Shown here: positions 24,301-38,531 of the stretch, in pieces
How the letters are laid out: the number at the start of each line of letters is the position of its first letter
Numbering within the stretch: the stretch's first letter is position 1
NCBI GenBank assembly: GCA_034509425.1
Contig: JAVTVJ010000068.1
Span: 4,960,001-5,024,000 of the forward strand
Source: Eopsaltria australis
Taxonomy: Eukaryota > Chordata > Aves > Passeriformes > Petroicidae
Reading direction: 5' to 3'
DNA length: 64,000 nucleotides
Program-made: the position numbers and the translations under genes
The notes under the pieces: model-generated
The model's input: the letters and a program-made list of their open reading frames with translations, nothing else
The model's database searches: none
Told to the model about the DNA's origin: nothing

Positions 24301-27300
24301 TGAACCCAGCACACTTAAATTAAAATTGAAACACTGTTAAACATACATCCTTATGACCCTTCCCTTTCACAATGTAAGAATTACATGAAAACAGGAATTT
24401 GTACTTTGGTAGTGATAAACAGATTTAGTTAAAGTGTTGGGTAATTAAGAGTTACTTACCTGCATTTGTTCTGTGATGAAAGCTGTGTATTTTCTATCAG
24501 CACTTTTGAGAGTCTGTGTTTCCAAACTAGTAGTCTGATCTTTTTGTTTAAAAATCTGCTAGAATTGTGGGATATAATAAACTGCCCCTGTGCCTTCAAG
24601 GAGTTTAGGTAATAAAGCATCGTGTTCCATGGTATAAATGACTGACCAATCATTCGAAGTTATTAAGTGGAGTTGATAAAATATATTAAGTTTGGAAAGA
24701 GTGGAAAAAATCAAAATAAAAAATAAGGAGTTGTGCTGAGCATGACCTGAAAATATACTTCGAGTTCCATCAGTGGGCCTGTTTAATTGCCTTGTTTTGC
24801 ATGTTTTCCTTTAAGAGATTTGTGAAACAAGGTGGAGAAATACAAACTGGAGCAAACCTTGAGACAACAGAAACCTGTAGCATGCTTCTTGATATAAACT
24901 ATGAACATTCTGGGCTGTATCTGAAATTTCTATGTGGTTTTCACCTTTGTTGCTTGGCTCTGATCAGGGTAACACCTTGATTCTATTATTCCCCACAGTT
25001 CATATGCTGTTGCTTATACAATTTTAACATAAAAAAGTGGTTGATATTTTCTTTGGCACTTGTAATGATTCTTTTAGCTAAACAGTATAATAATCAAGTA
25101 GCTCTTTTGCAAAATAAGCAACATAATTCTCCCCAGTTATCAGATAATGCTATTAACTATCCCTCTATTGTAAGTATTTCTTGCAGCAGCGACACAGCTT
25201 AATGGAATCAGAGCTGAAGGATGTGATTCTACTTGTACCAGAAGAAAAAGTGGAAATTAGTTTTACTGGTGCATATACTGAGAAGACATTTTAGACAGAT
25301 TTTGCAGCTTTGTCAGTGACATGAGATGGGATGCTCTGAGCACTCCTCAGTGTCCCTGCTCCTATCTCTGTACACATGAAGTTGTTTGGAATTTTCTCCT
25401 CTTTGATAGTGAAGCTCTTGGTTCAGCATTTGAGATTACTGAATAGAAACCAAACCTAATAAGTCTCCCTAGGTTGTAGACTGCTTTTAAGATAGAATAC
25501 TTAGGTATGCTGAGCTCTTTTATTCTGTGATAATTGTCATTTCTCCCTTAAGTTCCAGTAATGTCCTTCACTGTTTTGTTCATTTGTATTAAAGAAATGA
25601 AAGCTATTCAGCTGCATAATGTATTGGGACATAAAACTCCACTATGATTTCAATAATATTTTTCTCTTGAAGATTAAAGGCCTGGTAGTAATTAAGTAAT
25701 AATTACATAAACTTTACATTTCTAGCTTTGCAGTTCAGTTGTACTATTTTAAAAATAAAAAAAAAAATGCAGAGCAATAATTGATGAATGAGGTGATGGG
25801 ATGTGGAAGTACCAAGAGGGGAAGCATTGAAGCGTTGCTCGTGAGACTGGGGGAGGAGGGGGAAGTGTGTTGTTGTAGTACATCTATAAACACTTTTTAA
25901 AATACTGTAGTTCAGAAACAGCAACAAGCTAACTTGCTTTTTCAACTGTGGGAAATTCACCTTTCAGGAGATCTGCTGTTCCACTCTGTTTTACAGACAG
26001 CTTAATCTCTGTAGTTCTTGGGTTTTTCAGTGGGGGTTATTCTGTTTGATAGGCTTCTACAGTTCTGAATTTTTTGGGGGGAACATCTGCAAATGTTGCA
26101 GCAGATTAGAGAGAGGAAGGAAAAAAAATTGTGATTGGCAGAAAGTCCTGGTGAAATATCAAGATCAACACTTCTGTGGATTTTTTTTACCATTTGTGAA
26201 CTTCATGTTTAGATGCCAGTTGTGTGCTGTGTCAAATAGAAATAGACAAAAGCCTCAGTCTGCACTTCATTTGTGTTCATTTTCACTAGAGAAAAAAAAA
26301 GTGAATTCAGTCCATTTGTGTTTCTCTGAAGTTTCAAGCCCTGTGTAACCCTGAAGTGAAGCCTACCTCTTCCTATTTTTTTCCTTAAACAGCATTACAT
26401 TATAAATAGTCCACTTGTATGATATGGAAATACCGTGCATATGGTTTATAAATGTAAGATGATCTTAAGTCTTTAGTATGCTATGTGGGGTTTTAATCTT
26501 TTTGGTTTATTTCTTTCTCTGCCTACTTTTATTCCTCAAATAGGGTTTTGAAGCTCTTCAGTTGAACTATTAAAAAAAGTCTTTTGAAAAATATAGTGAA
26601 CTATGTCTTATCAATTGAATAAAAGAAAAAAGAAAGGACTGAAACTAATTAGCTAATTGTCTTTTATTCCAGCTGATGTTCTAACAGTTACCTTTAGATA
26701 TTTGCAATACACAGTCACATTTTGAAGAATAAAAAAACTCTAGCCTTGGTATTTTTGTTGAAAGATGTGTCTGTGATAGCTTATCCATACTGGTGACCAT
26801 AATAAAATTAAATATTGAACTAAAACTATTCCCGAAGTCTTATTTCCTGTCAAATATCCCAGAAAACATAGAATGATGCAAGGTGTCCATCCCAAATTAA
26901 CTGAAGAAGCTGATGTTCAAATTCTTGTTTCAGATGAGACAGTAATGCATTGATCAGGTACTCTGAAAGAAGGGAACATGCAAGAAATCATTAATCTCAA
27001 GAAGGCTAATACCTATATGTAAAATTGACACTATTTGCTATGCTCTGCTGGTGGGTGGGAGGTGTAGGAAGTTCTGCTTTGTTAGTCATCTTCTGCATAT
27101 GGAAGCTCTACTGCTATTCTGCTGCACTTCCCGCTGGCTAACATCTTAATATGTGGTGGAATTAATGAGATTAGTATCAGCAGGTTTTAAAACTTACTAA
27201 TTTTTATAAAGCTGTATGTCATAAGTGGAAACCATACACATACATCCTTGTGCTTTCTATTACTTTCCTGAGATTACAAATTCCCTGTTACTGCCTATAG

Positions 27301-28033
27301 GGTTTATTTTACAGCATAAGATCATGTAACAGTGTCTTCAATATTAGTCTTTTGTCTATGTTTTCTACAACTGGGTCTGCATAATACTTGTTCATGTTGC
27401 ATATTTATGGCAGATACAAGATGTAGTAAAGAAAATGTATTATTTAGGATCAGTTCCTTTTACAAGGCATTTTATTTGATGGTGAGTGTAGGATTCTGCT
27501 GTTAATCATGTTTGTGTGCTAATCAATGGAAATAAATTGAAGGAGATCAGAAGATACTGGGAGTGGTAGTTTCATATTGTTCTATGCTTTTGTAAAAAAC
27601 TAAAAAGTAAAGAAATGCTTTCAGACCAGAAATAAATGTGTTTTCCTTCTCAGGAAGACTTCCATATTAAAACAATTTAATTGTAACCCTTAATGAGTGT
27701 TGAGATGAATGAATTAAGTAATCTGCACTTCTTAAACTACTGAAAACACCCTATTCAATTTCAATTCTAATTAAATTTAAACTGATAAAATTACTCTTAA
27801 TAACCGTTAGATCAGTTTTACAGTAGTGTATTTCAAAAGACTAATGTCAAAAGGTAGTAGGTTTTTTTGATGTTACCAATCTGAAAAAAAAAAAAAGGAA
27901 AAGGCTAATTAATTATTTGAAGGCATAAGCAGATAGTGGATGTTCCGTTTCTGCTAGTAAACTTAAATAAGAATTTCACAGTATTAAAATCTGTTGATTT
28001 TTGAAACGGTTGAGAGGAAGAGAGGGAATTATT

Positions 28034-28450
28034 AGAATCAAAAAGTGTCCTGAGTTGGAAGGCACCCACAAGGATCATAGAGTCCAACTCCTGACCCTGC
28101 ACAGGACACTTCGAGAATCCCATCGTGTTCCTGACAGCACTGTCCAAATGCTTCCTGGACTCTGTCAGGCTTGATGCTGTGACCACTTTCCTGGGGAGCC
28201 TGTTCCAGTGCCCACCCACCCTCTGGGTGAAGAACCTTTTTCTAATATCTAATCTAAATCGCCATGATACAGGGTCACTCCATCCCAGGTGCAGAACGTG
28301 GTACTTGCCCTTGTTAAACTTTGTAGGGTTGGTGGTTGCCCAGCCCTGATTTGTGCAGGTCTCTTTGCAGGGCCTCTCTGCCTTCAGAAATCAACAGCTC
28401 CTCCCAATTTTGTATGATGGGCAAACTCACTTTGTATGCCTTTGAATATA
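28034..28450 (-). mobile_element. CR1 LINE fragment, antisense orientation
   Basis: The plus strand reads GTCCTGAGTTGGAAGGCACC, then TAGAGTCCAACTCCTGACCC and GGGGAGCCTGTTCCAGTGCC. This is the reverse complement of an avian CR1 3' region, so the element lies on the minus strand with its 3' end at 28,034. Its 3' end is the same subfamily as the fragment at about 62,190. The far boundary is approximate. Confidence 0.88.
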
Positions 28451-31400
28451 AGTGCAGTAAATGGGCTATTTTCGCTTCTCTCCCTGCCCTCTTCAGCTCA
28501 CACAGTCCAAATTTGTCATTATAGCTGGATTGCTACACTTAAACAGCACTGACTGGTAAAATGAGATAATCACTCCTGACTAGATGAAGCCCTAAGAACA
28601 CAGATAAGTTCTGACTACAGCTATAAATTAATAATTTTTGAAATTTCTGGGTTCCTGGGTTCTTTCAGACAGGTACCACCTAGCAGTGTTTTTAATAGTC
28701 AGTGAAAGTAATCAGAAGACATGGTAGAATGGAATGCTTTATTGTACTGCACTTCGTGTGAGCTATTGTGGGTGAAAAAATCCTTTAGCCCAGTATTAGT
28801 TTCTCTGGCATCCTAACCTTTTCTGTTGCCATGTACCCACTTCAGGTTCTTCAAGTAAGGTACATGCATTGTGGCCTTTCAATAATGAATGTGACATTTT
28901 TAGAAAAAAATATTTCAAGCATATGGCTGATTTATTACTCAGTCATTTTCAATTAACTGTTGTGACTTTTGGTTAGCTAAGGCAGCGTGCTTTTTAGCTT
29001 GTTCTCTTCTGTAGAGCTGTGTTCTTTTTACTGCAAAGTAACTATAATAGTTTTTAAGACCTTGAGTAACTGCTGTAGTGAATTGCCTTAGTCTGCCACA
29101 AATCAGTTTATGATCCATCCAGAAATTTGAGTGTATGGATGATAACATCAAGTTTGAGCTGCACTAGGTTTTACTTGCAAATCTGTATTTGGTAGATGAT
29201 TCTTGTATTAAATTACTCTTCTTGTTACAACTGTCTTATTGTCAACATAGCATGAAATTACGCTCTTTTTAGTTTCTGGGGTATTTTGTTAAATATTGTT
29301 TCGTCAAACTGTACAAAACACGGCTCCACTGAAATCTCGATCTGAGAAAGTGATTATCTCACTTGAAGACAGTGAGAACAATACCATATTTGGGGTTGTG
29401 TCTTTGGAAGAATAGAGTTGTCCTTTCCTCCTTGTAGCATTCTTATGATGTACTTGTTATTACCTGTTAACAGAAACCAGATGCTGGATTTGGTAGGCTT
29501 GTGGACAATCAAGTGTGACTTCAACTGTTCTTGAAAGATTGGATCTTAGTGAAGCTCAATTTTTTAGGCAGACGACAATACTTCATATAGACATCTACTA
29601 TGTCAGCAGAGCTACGAATACTTGAAATACCTATGGTTTGCAGGTCTTACTAGTGTTAATGATTTACTTTTGGCTTAAAGAAATAAGGAGCAACTAAAGA
29701 AATGTAGCCTCCACCCCTTCTCTTAAAGAAACAGGTCCCAGGTTAATGAAAAATGCATACTTTTTTTGAAGACACTGCATGTATTTTTCTTAACAGGGAG
29801 GGATCTTTAGAAGAAGAATTTAGTAATCTAGGTGTGTTGGTAGCTACTCTGATTCCATCTTTTAGCAGGTACTTTTTTAGTGTCACAGATAAAGGATTTT
29901 ACTTTTCTTCATTTAGAATCTGCATTGCTGTCTGTGAGGGAACTTTTTGTCTTGTGTAAAGCACAAGGTGAATCTCAAGGTAAGTAGAAGAACCAGTACT
30001 AGGAGCAAGTAGAGGAGAAAGAGTGATGGTATTTTTTGCTGCTCATTAATTGGAAAAGGGGTAATAAATAGGCATTTTGTTTGATTTTTTTTTTTTTTTT
30101 ATTAAGATATTGGGAAATACTAAGGTTAGGCTTTGTGTAGACTGTGAGCCTAATGCTTGACTGTTCACTGTGTGAATTACTGGGTTTATGACAGTTTTGT
30201 TTTAAATGGGAAGATTTGGGTGTTTGTTCTCATCTCTCCCAAATGTTTGAATGATTTAGTGTGATAGCAAGTTACTTTCCATTTTCTAATGGTGAATAGA
30301 ATTCCTCAAGGAATTCTAGATAAGAAATTCCCTAGCTGAATTTGTTTAACTCTTAAATGAGTTTTTTTTGTACTGCATTTATAACATGGACTAAAGCAGT
30401 GTGTTTTGGACAGATTCATTAACTCTGGGCAGATGATCATGTGAAGAGGTTTTTACTGTTGCCTCTACCTGCTCTTGCACAATTTTGTGCTGGGACCATG
30501 GTGCACTAAAATAATTTCTTGGACACCATCCTGTCTGTCAGCATTTAGCAGATGCCATAAATAGATCACATTTTTTGAATACAGTGGGGGAATTTGAGGC
30601 TCCTGGAAACCTCAGGAACTCTGAGAAAGAGAGAACATTTTTAAAATTCATTACGATGAATTAAATCATCATGATGGAAGAACCTTAAGCAGGTCAGAGG
30701 CAGTTGTTTCAATGCCAATTATACTCAACTATGTACCTGGGGAAAGGACTGCAAATACTACCTCTCTCCCCTGATTTGTATTGTTTTATTTGATGTAATA
30801 ATAAATATTATAATAGGCACATGATACCTACAAATGGACATGCTTGTACTTGGGCTTTTTCCTCCCCAAGTGCCTGTCTGTGAGAAAAAGCTGTTGAGCA
30901 GTTCTTTGATATGTGGATGTAATTATGTGGCCTTTGAATTGAACCTTGTCAATCTAATTGTAAATGGTAAGTAGTGCTGGCATCAGTTTTGAAACGAGAG
31001 TTAAAAAACTTAAAATTAATATTCTTAGGGCTGTGTTTTTTACTATGCCAGGGCTGGCTGTCCCTGTATGCTGAAATGGGAGAGGAATATTAGAAGGGAC
31101 CTTGTAAGCAGTTTTTCCTGGAGCCTCATCTTACCCAGTGTGGTGAGTACGAGAGAGAATAGAGTCCAGGCTTTCTTCCTTGATTGTAGGAGACCATTCT
31201 TTCTAATTTGAACATCTATTGCTTAGTATATTTGTATAATCGAGAGAAATCATAAGTATGGTTAGAGTTAAGCAAGCAATGAAAAGGCTAAAACCTGTTG
31301 TTTTTGTGGGAGTGGAAATACATAGTCTGGTCTTTTCAGTAACTTCTCACTGAAACCTTTCCTCTTCTTTAGTGTTCTAAAGGGTAAACTTTCCCCCATC

Positions 31401-32507
31401 TGTTCTGCATCTCCACAGCAAATTAAGACTAAAATCTGAAGGAGAACCTGAGTCAGTGATGCATTTCTATGTTTTGTTTGAGGTGTGATGATTTTCCTGC
31501 TTGTAGCTCTGAGATTTTGTTGCATTTTATCACTGTATTCTCCTAGTTACACTCCACAGTGTTCTGTCTTGACAGGGTTTTTTTGTAATAAGAAGTAGAG
31601 GATAAGCAGTTAATAAATCATTTATTGTACAAATGAAACCACAAAATGAGGAGTAATCCACTGGTGAGGTAAACACAGGTAACCTAGAATGTCTTGAAGA
31701 GTAATTTCAGGCTGTATGCAACTTCTTCAAGTGGAGTTAAAGTTCATATGACATCTCTGTTTCTTTTCATTGTCCTGAAGGAAGATGGCACAGCTCATAT
31801 TGCTTTTTCCAATAAAGAAAGCTAGCTTGGTAAAATATTTTCATTCCTGGGGCCTGTGATAGGGATTCTAAGTGAATAACCTATCGCTTTAATATTATTA
31901 GTGTTTTGGTGATGGGTCATTGAAACTATTTCAAAACAAAAGTTGCAGTTGCTGACCTATCCCCTAAATTCTCAGACATTTTTGTGTTTCTGTTTGCTAA
32001 AGTAACTGCTACATGACTTAACAAATCAATTGATTTAATGTAACAAGTGCGGGGAATAAAGAAGCAAAGTTATGGGTTTTTTTTCTTTTAATTTTTTTTT
32101 TAGAAAGCTATAAAGACATCTGAAAATTCATGAAACACTTCACATTGCATTGAAAGAGGGAACGTACTATTCACATTTTGCAAAACACACATCTGAGCCA
32201 AGATTAGCAATACAGAGTTTAAGAACTGTCTTAATTTAGGCACATCTGAAGGGACGATGCATGGATAACATAATGTTTAGAAAACTGCTAGGTGCCTTGA
32301 AGTGTGGGCAGGAGTGAAGGAATGTCTCAGGGCTAAAGAGGATTGTGGCAAATTAAAATGTAGGCATTAAACATGGACATTATAGAACAAGAAAGGGATA
32401 ATAAAATGTTGCACTCTTCTCCTGAATTTGGGAAATTACTTCCTGTTGTTGTGTAATACCCTCAGACACACCATGCTCTATAGTTTGAGATAACTCCAAA
32501 GATGTCA

Positions 32508-32850
32508 AAGAATCACAGAGTAGCTGGAGCTGCAAGGCACCTCTGGAAAGCCAAACCTGCTCTCCAAGAGGGCCACGTTGAACAGGTTGCCCAAGGACCA
32601 CATCCTGATCATGTTTTGAATATCTGTGACATGGAAACTCTGCAGCCCGTGGGAGCAGCTTGCTGCAGTTCAGAGCCCTCCTCACCACCACGGTGTTGCC
32701 TCAGACCTTCCTTTGTGTCAGTTCATGCCCACTTCTGCTTGTCCTTCTGGTGACACCTCCAAGAAGAATCTGGCTTTATCTTCCTCACACCCTTGTGTCA
32801 GACACTTAAACACTGAGAAGATCCCTGTCAGGCCACCTGTCTGAAGTTCT
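32508..32850 (-). mobile_element. Old CR1 LINE fragment, antisense orientation
   Basis: AGAATCACAGAGTAGCTGG, then TTGAACAGGTTGCCCAAGGA and GTTTTGAATATCTGTGACAT match the complement of an avian CR1 3' end, with many substitutions. The end near 32,850 is uncertain because the similarity fades. Confidence 0.75.
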
Positions 32851-35800
32851 TGACACTCTAGTGTAGGGTATTGGAAAGAGGTAGTGCCTGCTGACTCATG
32901 AGGCCACCCTGAGTACTTGAGCATTCCTGGAGCTGCTGTTGCATCGTCTCAAGCTGAGGACTTGTGTAGTTGCAGTTGATACTGCCTCTCAGGTTTTTGA
33001 GTCTAAACTTTGACTATTTTGATTCTTAGAGCAATTAAAAAAATTAAAAAAAAAAATCTCATTATTATGTTTTGGATCTTTACTAAGTAAAGGTATTTTA
33101 AAAAGTGAAAATTCAAGATATTTGTGTATATGAATACTTCACAAAATCCCATACTTCTCTTCAAATGACTTTGAAAAGTTATCTGCATCTATACATCACT
33201 GAACTGGTTGCTATACTTAATTTGGTTTTCAAATTTGAAGGAAAAGAAAATTTCTGTTCTATGACTTGAGATGAACCCTGCTAATTTTGCTTGGATTCTG
33301 CAAGTGCTTTGGATAACTGAGAATGTAGAGTATTTTTTTTCTCCCTCAGCCTTCAGTGAAGTCCACAGATGTTGCTCATGCAGTTACAAACAATGTTGCT
33401 CAGCAGTTCCTAATCTGATCAAACACAGTACCGTATCCTTTTCAGACTCATTAATGCATTGTTCAGCCTGCAGTTGGTTAATTATCTCTTAAGCAGTTCC
33501 TCTCTAATTCATTGGTAATCTTCTGCTGATTTTCCATTTCCGTGGATTAATCTTCTGAATTAACAAAATGAAAAGAAGAACATCAGAATCTTATTGATTT
33601 GATCATGTTGATGAAAGTGAATGAGAGTCTGTGACAGCACACTCTTCATGCTGGTTTTTCACCTCAGACATGTGAGTTGCTAAAGATTCTAGTCATGAAC
33701 AAGCCATGTTATTTTTTGTGAGATTGCCATGGTGATCAGGTGGGTTGTGAAGCACACTGAAGAAATAAATACCTCTTCCCAATTTATGAGCTTAGAAGGA
33801 AAGGGGAATTTGGGAACTCCCATTAATGTGAAGCTGTCAGGATTTTTGATGTCTTGCCAGTACCATTCTACTGTTGGTAAAACAAGGGGAGGGAGCACAG
33901 TAGCCCCAGTGTTATTCTGACAGTGGGAAATTGGCTAACTCTTGGTTGCTCCTTTTTGAGCTTACAGAGTGTCCTTAGTTTGCAGGTGTTGGTGGAGCTT
34001 GTCCAAATAACTAGGAAACCTCTGTAGCCTTCTGCAAGTGTCTTATTTTTATCACAGGACTTAATAGCCATTGCTGGAATTGTGGGGTTTCTCAATGACC
34101 ATTTTTTCACCAGTTGACCTTCTTGGCCATTTCTCTACCTCCAAAGTGCACACAAAGCAAGTAACATGAAGGGAACATGAGGAAAAGTTCTTTACACTCA
34201 GTTGAACGTTTTTTATGATCTCCTCCTATTGCTATAGCAATTGGTCCAAGAAATTCGCTTGCAATTACTGAGGCTGACATGCAAGACATAATGTCTGTTT
34301 CTACAAACTACGGTGTATTTGAGGTGATCACTATTAGTGTGGGGTAGTACAGTGCTCTGTTCATCAGTTGTTGCTCTTGATACAGAAAGAAGCAATTCAT
34401 AGTATTCTGACTGCAGCATTGGTTTAATCTGCTTAAATGTCCATTTATTCATGCAATACTCTGCTGTTTAATCCCTAAAGTAGAGTTTAAAGGTATGTGG
34501 AACTGGATCATATGGAAGGGAATTTAATTCAGTGAAAATACTTACTATATATAGAAGCAATGAATTAGACTGAGAGGCTGTGTTAGAGTTGCTGCAGGGA
34601 ATAGTATTATATCTGTCATAAAGTTCATTGTTATTGCTCTGTATAGACAAGCTCAGCACGTGTGGCAGAAACATAAGCCTTGGTTTGCTTTCTTAAATCC
34701 AAGACCTTAATGTCTTCCCTGTAAAATTTATAGTTTGACTTGTAGAATTAGAAATTACAGTACTGAAGTCATTGAGGTGATTGATTATTCTTATATGCTG
34801 GGTTTTAAAGGTGTACATCATGCCAGAGAAGGACAATTTGCAGTTATTTTGAAGAATATAGGTGATTATTTGGATCCCTCAGTTTCATATTTATTTTCAG
34901 GATAAAGCTGTGTAGAGAAAAATACGTGCTGAAGAATCTTCTATAAAAAGTAACACCTGGATGGAATGCAGCCTTAGTGCCAATTTCCTTGTGTGCTCTG
35001 ATGCAAACTGATTTACCTATCAAGCTGTAGTAGCCCAAGAGATAGGAACTAAGAGAGATACCAGACTGAGATACAGATATAACTCAGGATTTTGCTGAAA
35101 TCTGGATTAATGAAAAACAGTATTGCCAGTGTTTAACTGGTATAGATGATCAAATATCTTTTGCTTTTTTCCAAGGCTTACATTTCAAGTTTAAATTTAA
35201 CTAAGCTGCTAAACAGGTTCCATGATCTATATTTAAACAGTATTTAACAGCTGAGGATGCTGGTCCCAAATACCATTCTTTAGATGGTTGCGTAGCATTT
35301 CCCACTTCACAGGAACACGAAGGTAGTTCCAAAATGGAATTTGGTAACTTTGAATTACGTAATTACAAGCAAAATTTCTGAATTTCATTAGGAAAAAGTG
35401 TAGTCACAATTAAGTATTTCTTTTGCTTTCTTCATTTGCTGTGGGGGTACTCTTATGTGATCCCTACTGATCATGCTAATAAAGAGAGTGATGCAAAACC
35501 TTAGAAGAAATAAGTATTGTGGATGAACACTGAATCACACTTTCTTGGCAGATATACAAATCCAATTACCAATATTAATCTGCAGTGTTAATCCATCAAG
35601 CAGAATTGGTTAGTACTTACCAGGGTCATGAAAAGCAACATAGCATCACCCAGAAATGAGTTTTGAAGGCTCTGGTGGGAGAATGTGCTGAGTCTCTACT
35701 TAGTACAAAACAATTTTAAGTGGTTTTTTCTCAAGCTGTAGTTTTATTTTTCTTGTGACTGAAGAAAACCCCATTGATGTAAAACATTTTAGAAAGCCCA

Positions 35801-38481
35801 AGGATCTGTGATAAAAGTGGATATAAGAGGCTAGGGTTTGTGGGGGCTTATCCCAATACTAATTTTACTAATGAAACTTCTGCTCCCTTCAGGTAATCCT
35901 GAAAATGTCCTACTAAGTAAGCAACTGGCAGTCATCAAGTTAAATTACATTCACATCTGTTTTAAGTCTGTATCAGTTTGCTGATCTAAGTTTTGTGGTA
36001 AAGAAATTATATCCATGCAATACCTAATGAATTGCAAGTACTTCAGAAGGGAGTGGTTCTCCCACCCCATATGTATGATTTGAAACACTTTCCTTGGGTA
36101 ATTGCCTTTCATTTTACAGCCCATTATCTTTCCCTCTTTTTTCTCTTTTAGGGCTTTTGTTTGGTTACAGTTCTCTTTATTTCACTCGTTCCTGTTTCAG
36201 TAGGAGCAACTCATCTGTTCTTGATTGCAGATCTCTCTATTAAATCTAGCAAAAGTCTAGTATATCCACAGTATTGTATGAACTGATCTTTTGATTCAAT
36301 CTGCTTCTTTTATTTCACTAGGTGAAACTTCTGAAGAAGCAGTATTTTGTGGAAAACAAATTCTTGGGTAACTGAAATGGGCTTCTTGATATGGCCTTAA
36401 ACTTACAGACAGACAACAGTTTAAGGAATTTACAAAAAAAAAAAAGCCATCCCAAACCCCACAAACAACAAAAATCCAAACAAAAAGCCTGGAGCCTGGT
36501 TGAGTGTTTGTGCAAAGGTGTGGAGTTTCTTAGTTTTTTGTTTTTTCAAGACCACTGCTTGCAATCCTTAGGCTCATTTTAAATCTTTTAAAAAAACTTT
36601 TTTAAAGATCAAGACATATACATTTTAAGCAGTCTTTTGTTTCTCTTGCAGTGCTGGTTTTATTTGTTACTGAAAGGAAGAGCGTCACCAGTTCCACACT
36701 ATGTATATCATACTGAATCCATCCCTTTCTGTTTGTGTCAGATCTGTGCTCTAAATGGAACGAAGCCTTCATGAATATCACGGTTGTCAGCTTGAAATTT
36801 GTAAATTTGAGAACTGAATACTGTAACAGTACTCAAATTCTGTGGTATATATATACAGATCTGGAGATAAAAAGTGAGATCTATTGGTTTAGAATAGATG
36901 TTGATATATGTATGGAAGTTTCTAAGCTTATTTTTAAAAAGCAATGTTTATTTAACAAAGACACAAAAAGAATAAATTGAAACATCTGGTCTTCCTAGCT
37001 CTTCGGATGTTTTTAGGTTTGTTGGGTTGGGTTTTTTTTTAGTACACAGGTCTGGATCTCTCTATAATTAAGGTTTCCAAAGCTTCCCATTTGGATCCTA
37101 CTTTTAAATTGCTTCTAACTTTTGCCAAATGCATCTGGGCTATTTTTTTTTTCTTTCCTCCACCCTCCCTATACTGGATGACTGCCTCAATCTGATTATT
37201 TTATGGATTTTCATGTGGTTTAGTTCTGACTTGTTTAATTCAAGCCAAAAGAGTTAATTGTTGAGAAAGAAGCTACTTCAGAAGTAAAAAATCAAAGTTT
37301 TCTTTTAAAGTGCTGTTAGAATATCTAGTAAGGGATGGAAGAGTCATCTTCTCATAATTACACTCAAGATTTCACAAATAATGATGAAAACTTGTCCAGG
37401 TTTCATACACTTAAAAAGTGAGCTCCTTGAACTTAATTCCAGAGACTTCCTGGCCATGCAACTGCCTTATTTGTACTGACTTCCTTTTTTTATTGGAGGG
37501 TATAGTTAATTAGTAGGAGAGTAGAGATAATTTAATTTTTCTTAGGTGATTTTCAGGAAATTTGGCTGCACCGTAATAGCTTGTTTGTATTGGATTTTTT
37601 GTTTTGTTAGTTTAATTTTTTTAGATTTTTTTTTTAATTGGAATGGAAGAGGATCTCAATACAAATCTTTCTTATGGTTAAATGAAGAAAACATAACTGT
37701 CTACTTTTTTGAATGCTATAGGGCTTTTAAGAAAACAAAACGTTGTATTTATTTTCTCAGGGTGATTTTTAGTGCTTCAGTGTATTTGTATAATCCTACA
37801 AGTCTTAAATATTGAATTTAGCATAGGAATATTCTACCTCAAGTATTAGAATAATGTCATTCTTTACACTGGGAAGGGAGGGATGGATAATGACACTGTA
37901 GACATATACTCTTGTATATTTTTGTGGGGATGCTGATCAATTGTTATGCTTTCTTTTTGCTTGTTCCAGTTCCCTCATCACTGTAACTTAATGATCTGTA
38001 TTTAGTATCTGCAGACATTGAATTAAACAGTACAGGGTAATGATATACCCAGATTTAAGTCCGTGACATGGCAAACACATTTGCAGCTGTTAAAAAAATT
38101 AAGTGCATTTACTGACTTTTAAAACAGCTTCTGTCTTTCTCAGTCCTTGTTCAAGCTAATCACTGTTGCATTGGAACACAAGCAGTGAATTTTTCTTTTT
38201 GTTTACACAACAGGTAAAACTTTTACCATTGTAATTGCTATGTTATGAAAAAAATTTGTCATGGTGCTAATCTGTTAGTGATACAGGAGAAACTTAGTCA
38301 CCTCTGTTAGATACAGAGTTGGAAGACAATCTTGAATTTGTAGTGTGAAATCTTAAAATATTAACCTAGGCTGGCTAAGAGGATGTGTGTTTGAATCCAT
38401 GTATTCTAGGTAGCTTGATCTGTGAGTTGTCTTTGCTGACATGAGGCTGGAGTTGTCATCTAGCAAGAGAAAAGAGTGGCA

Positions 38482-38531
38482 GGATTCTGTAAAAGGTTTG
38501 TTGGCTGGATTCTGTAAAAGGTTTGTTGGCT
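38482..38531 (+). repeat. Perfect 25-bp tandem duplication
   Basis: A 25-base unit beginning GGATTCTGTAAAAGG and ending TTGTTGGCT is present twice back to back (38,482-38,506 and 38,507-38,531) with no mismatch. The identity suggests a recent event. Confidence 0.95.

Noticed and set aside
28939..29151. Minus-strand 70-codon frame with fairly complex composition (contains RLRQFTTAVTQGLKNYY)
   Set aside because: It looks more protein-like than other intronic frames, but I cannot match it to a family. A stop lies a few codons upstream, and no splice or polyadenylation context supports a gene or processed copy. A protein search against bird proteomes would decide.
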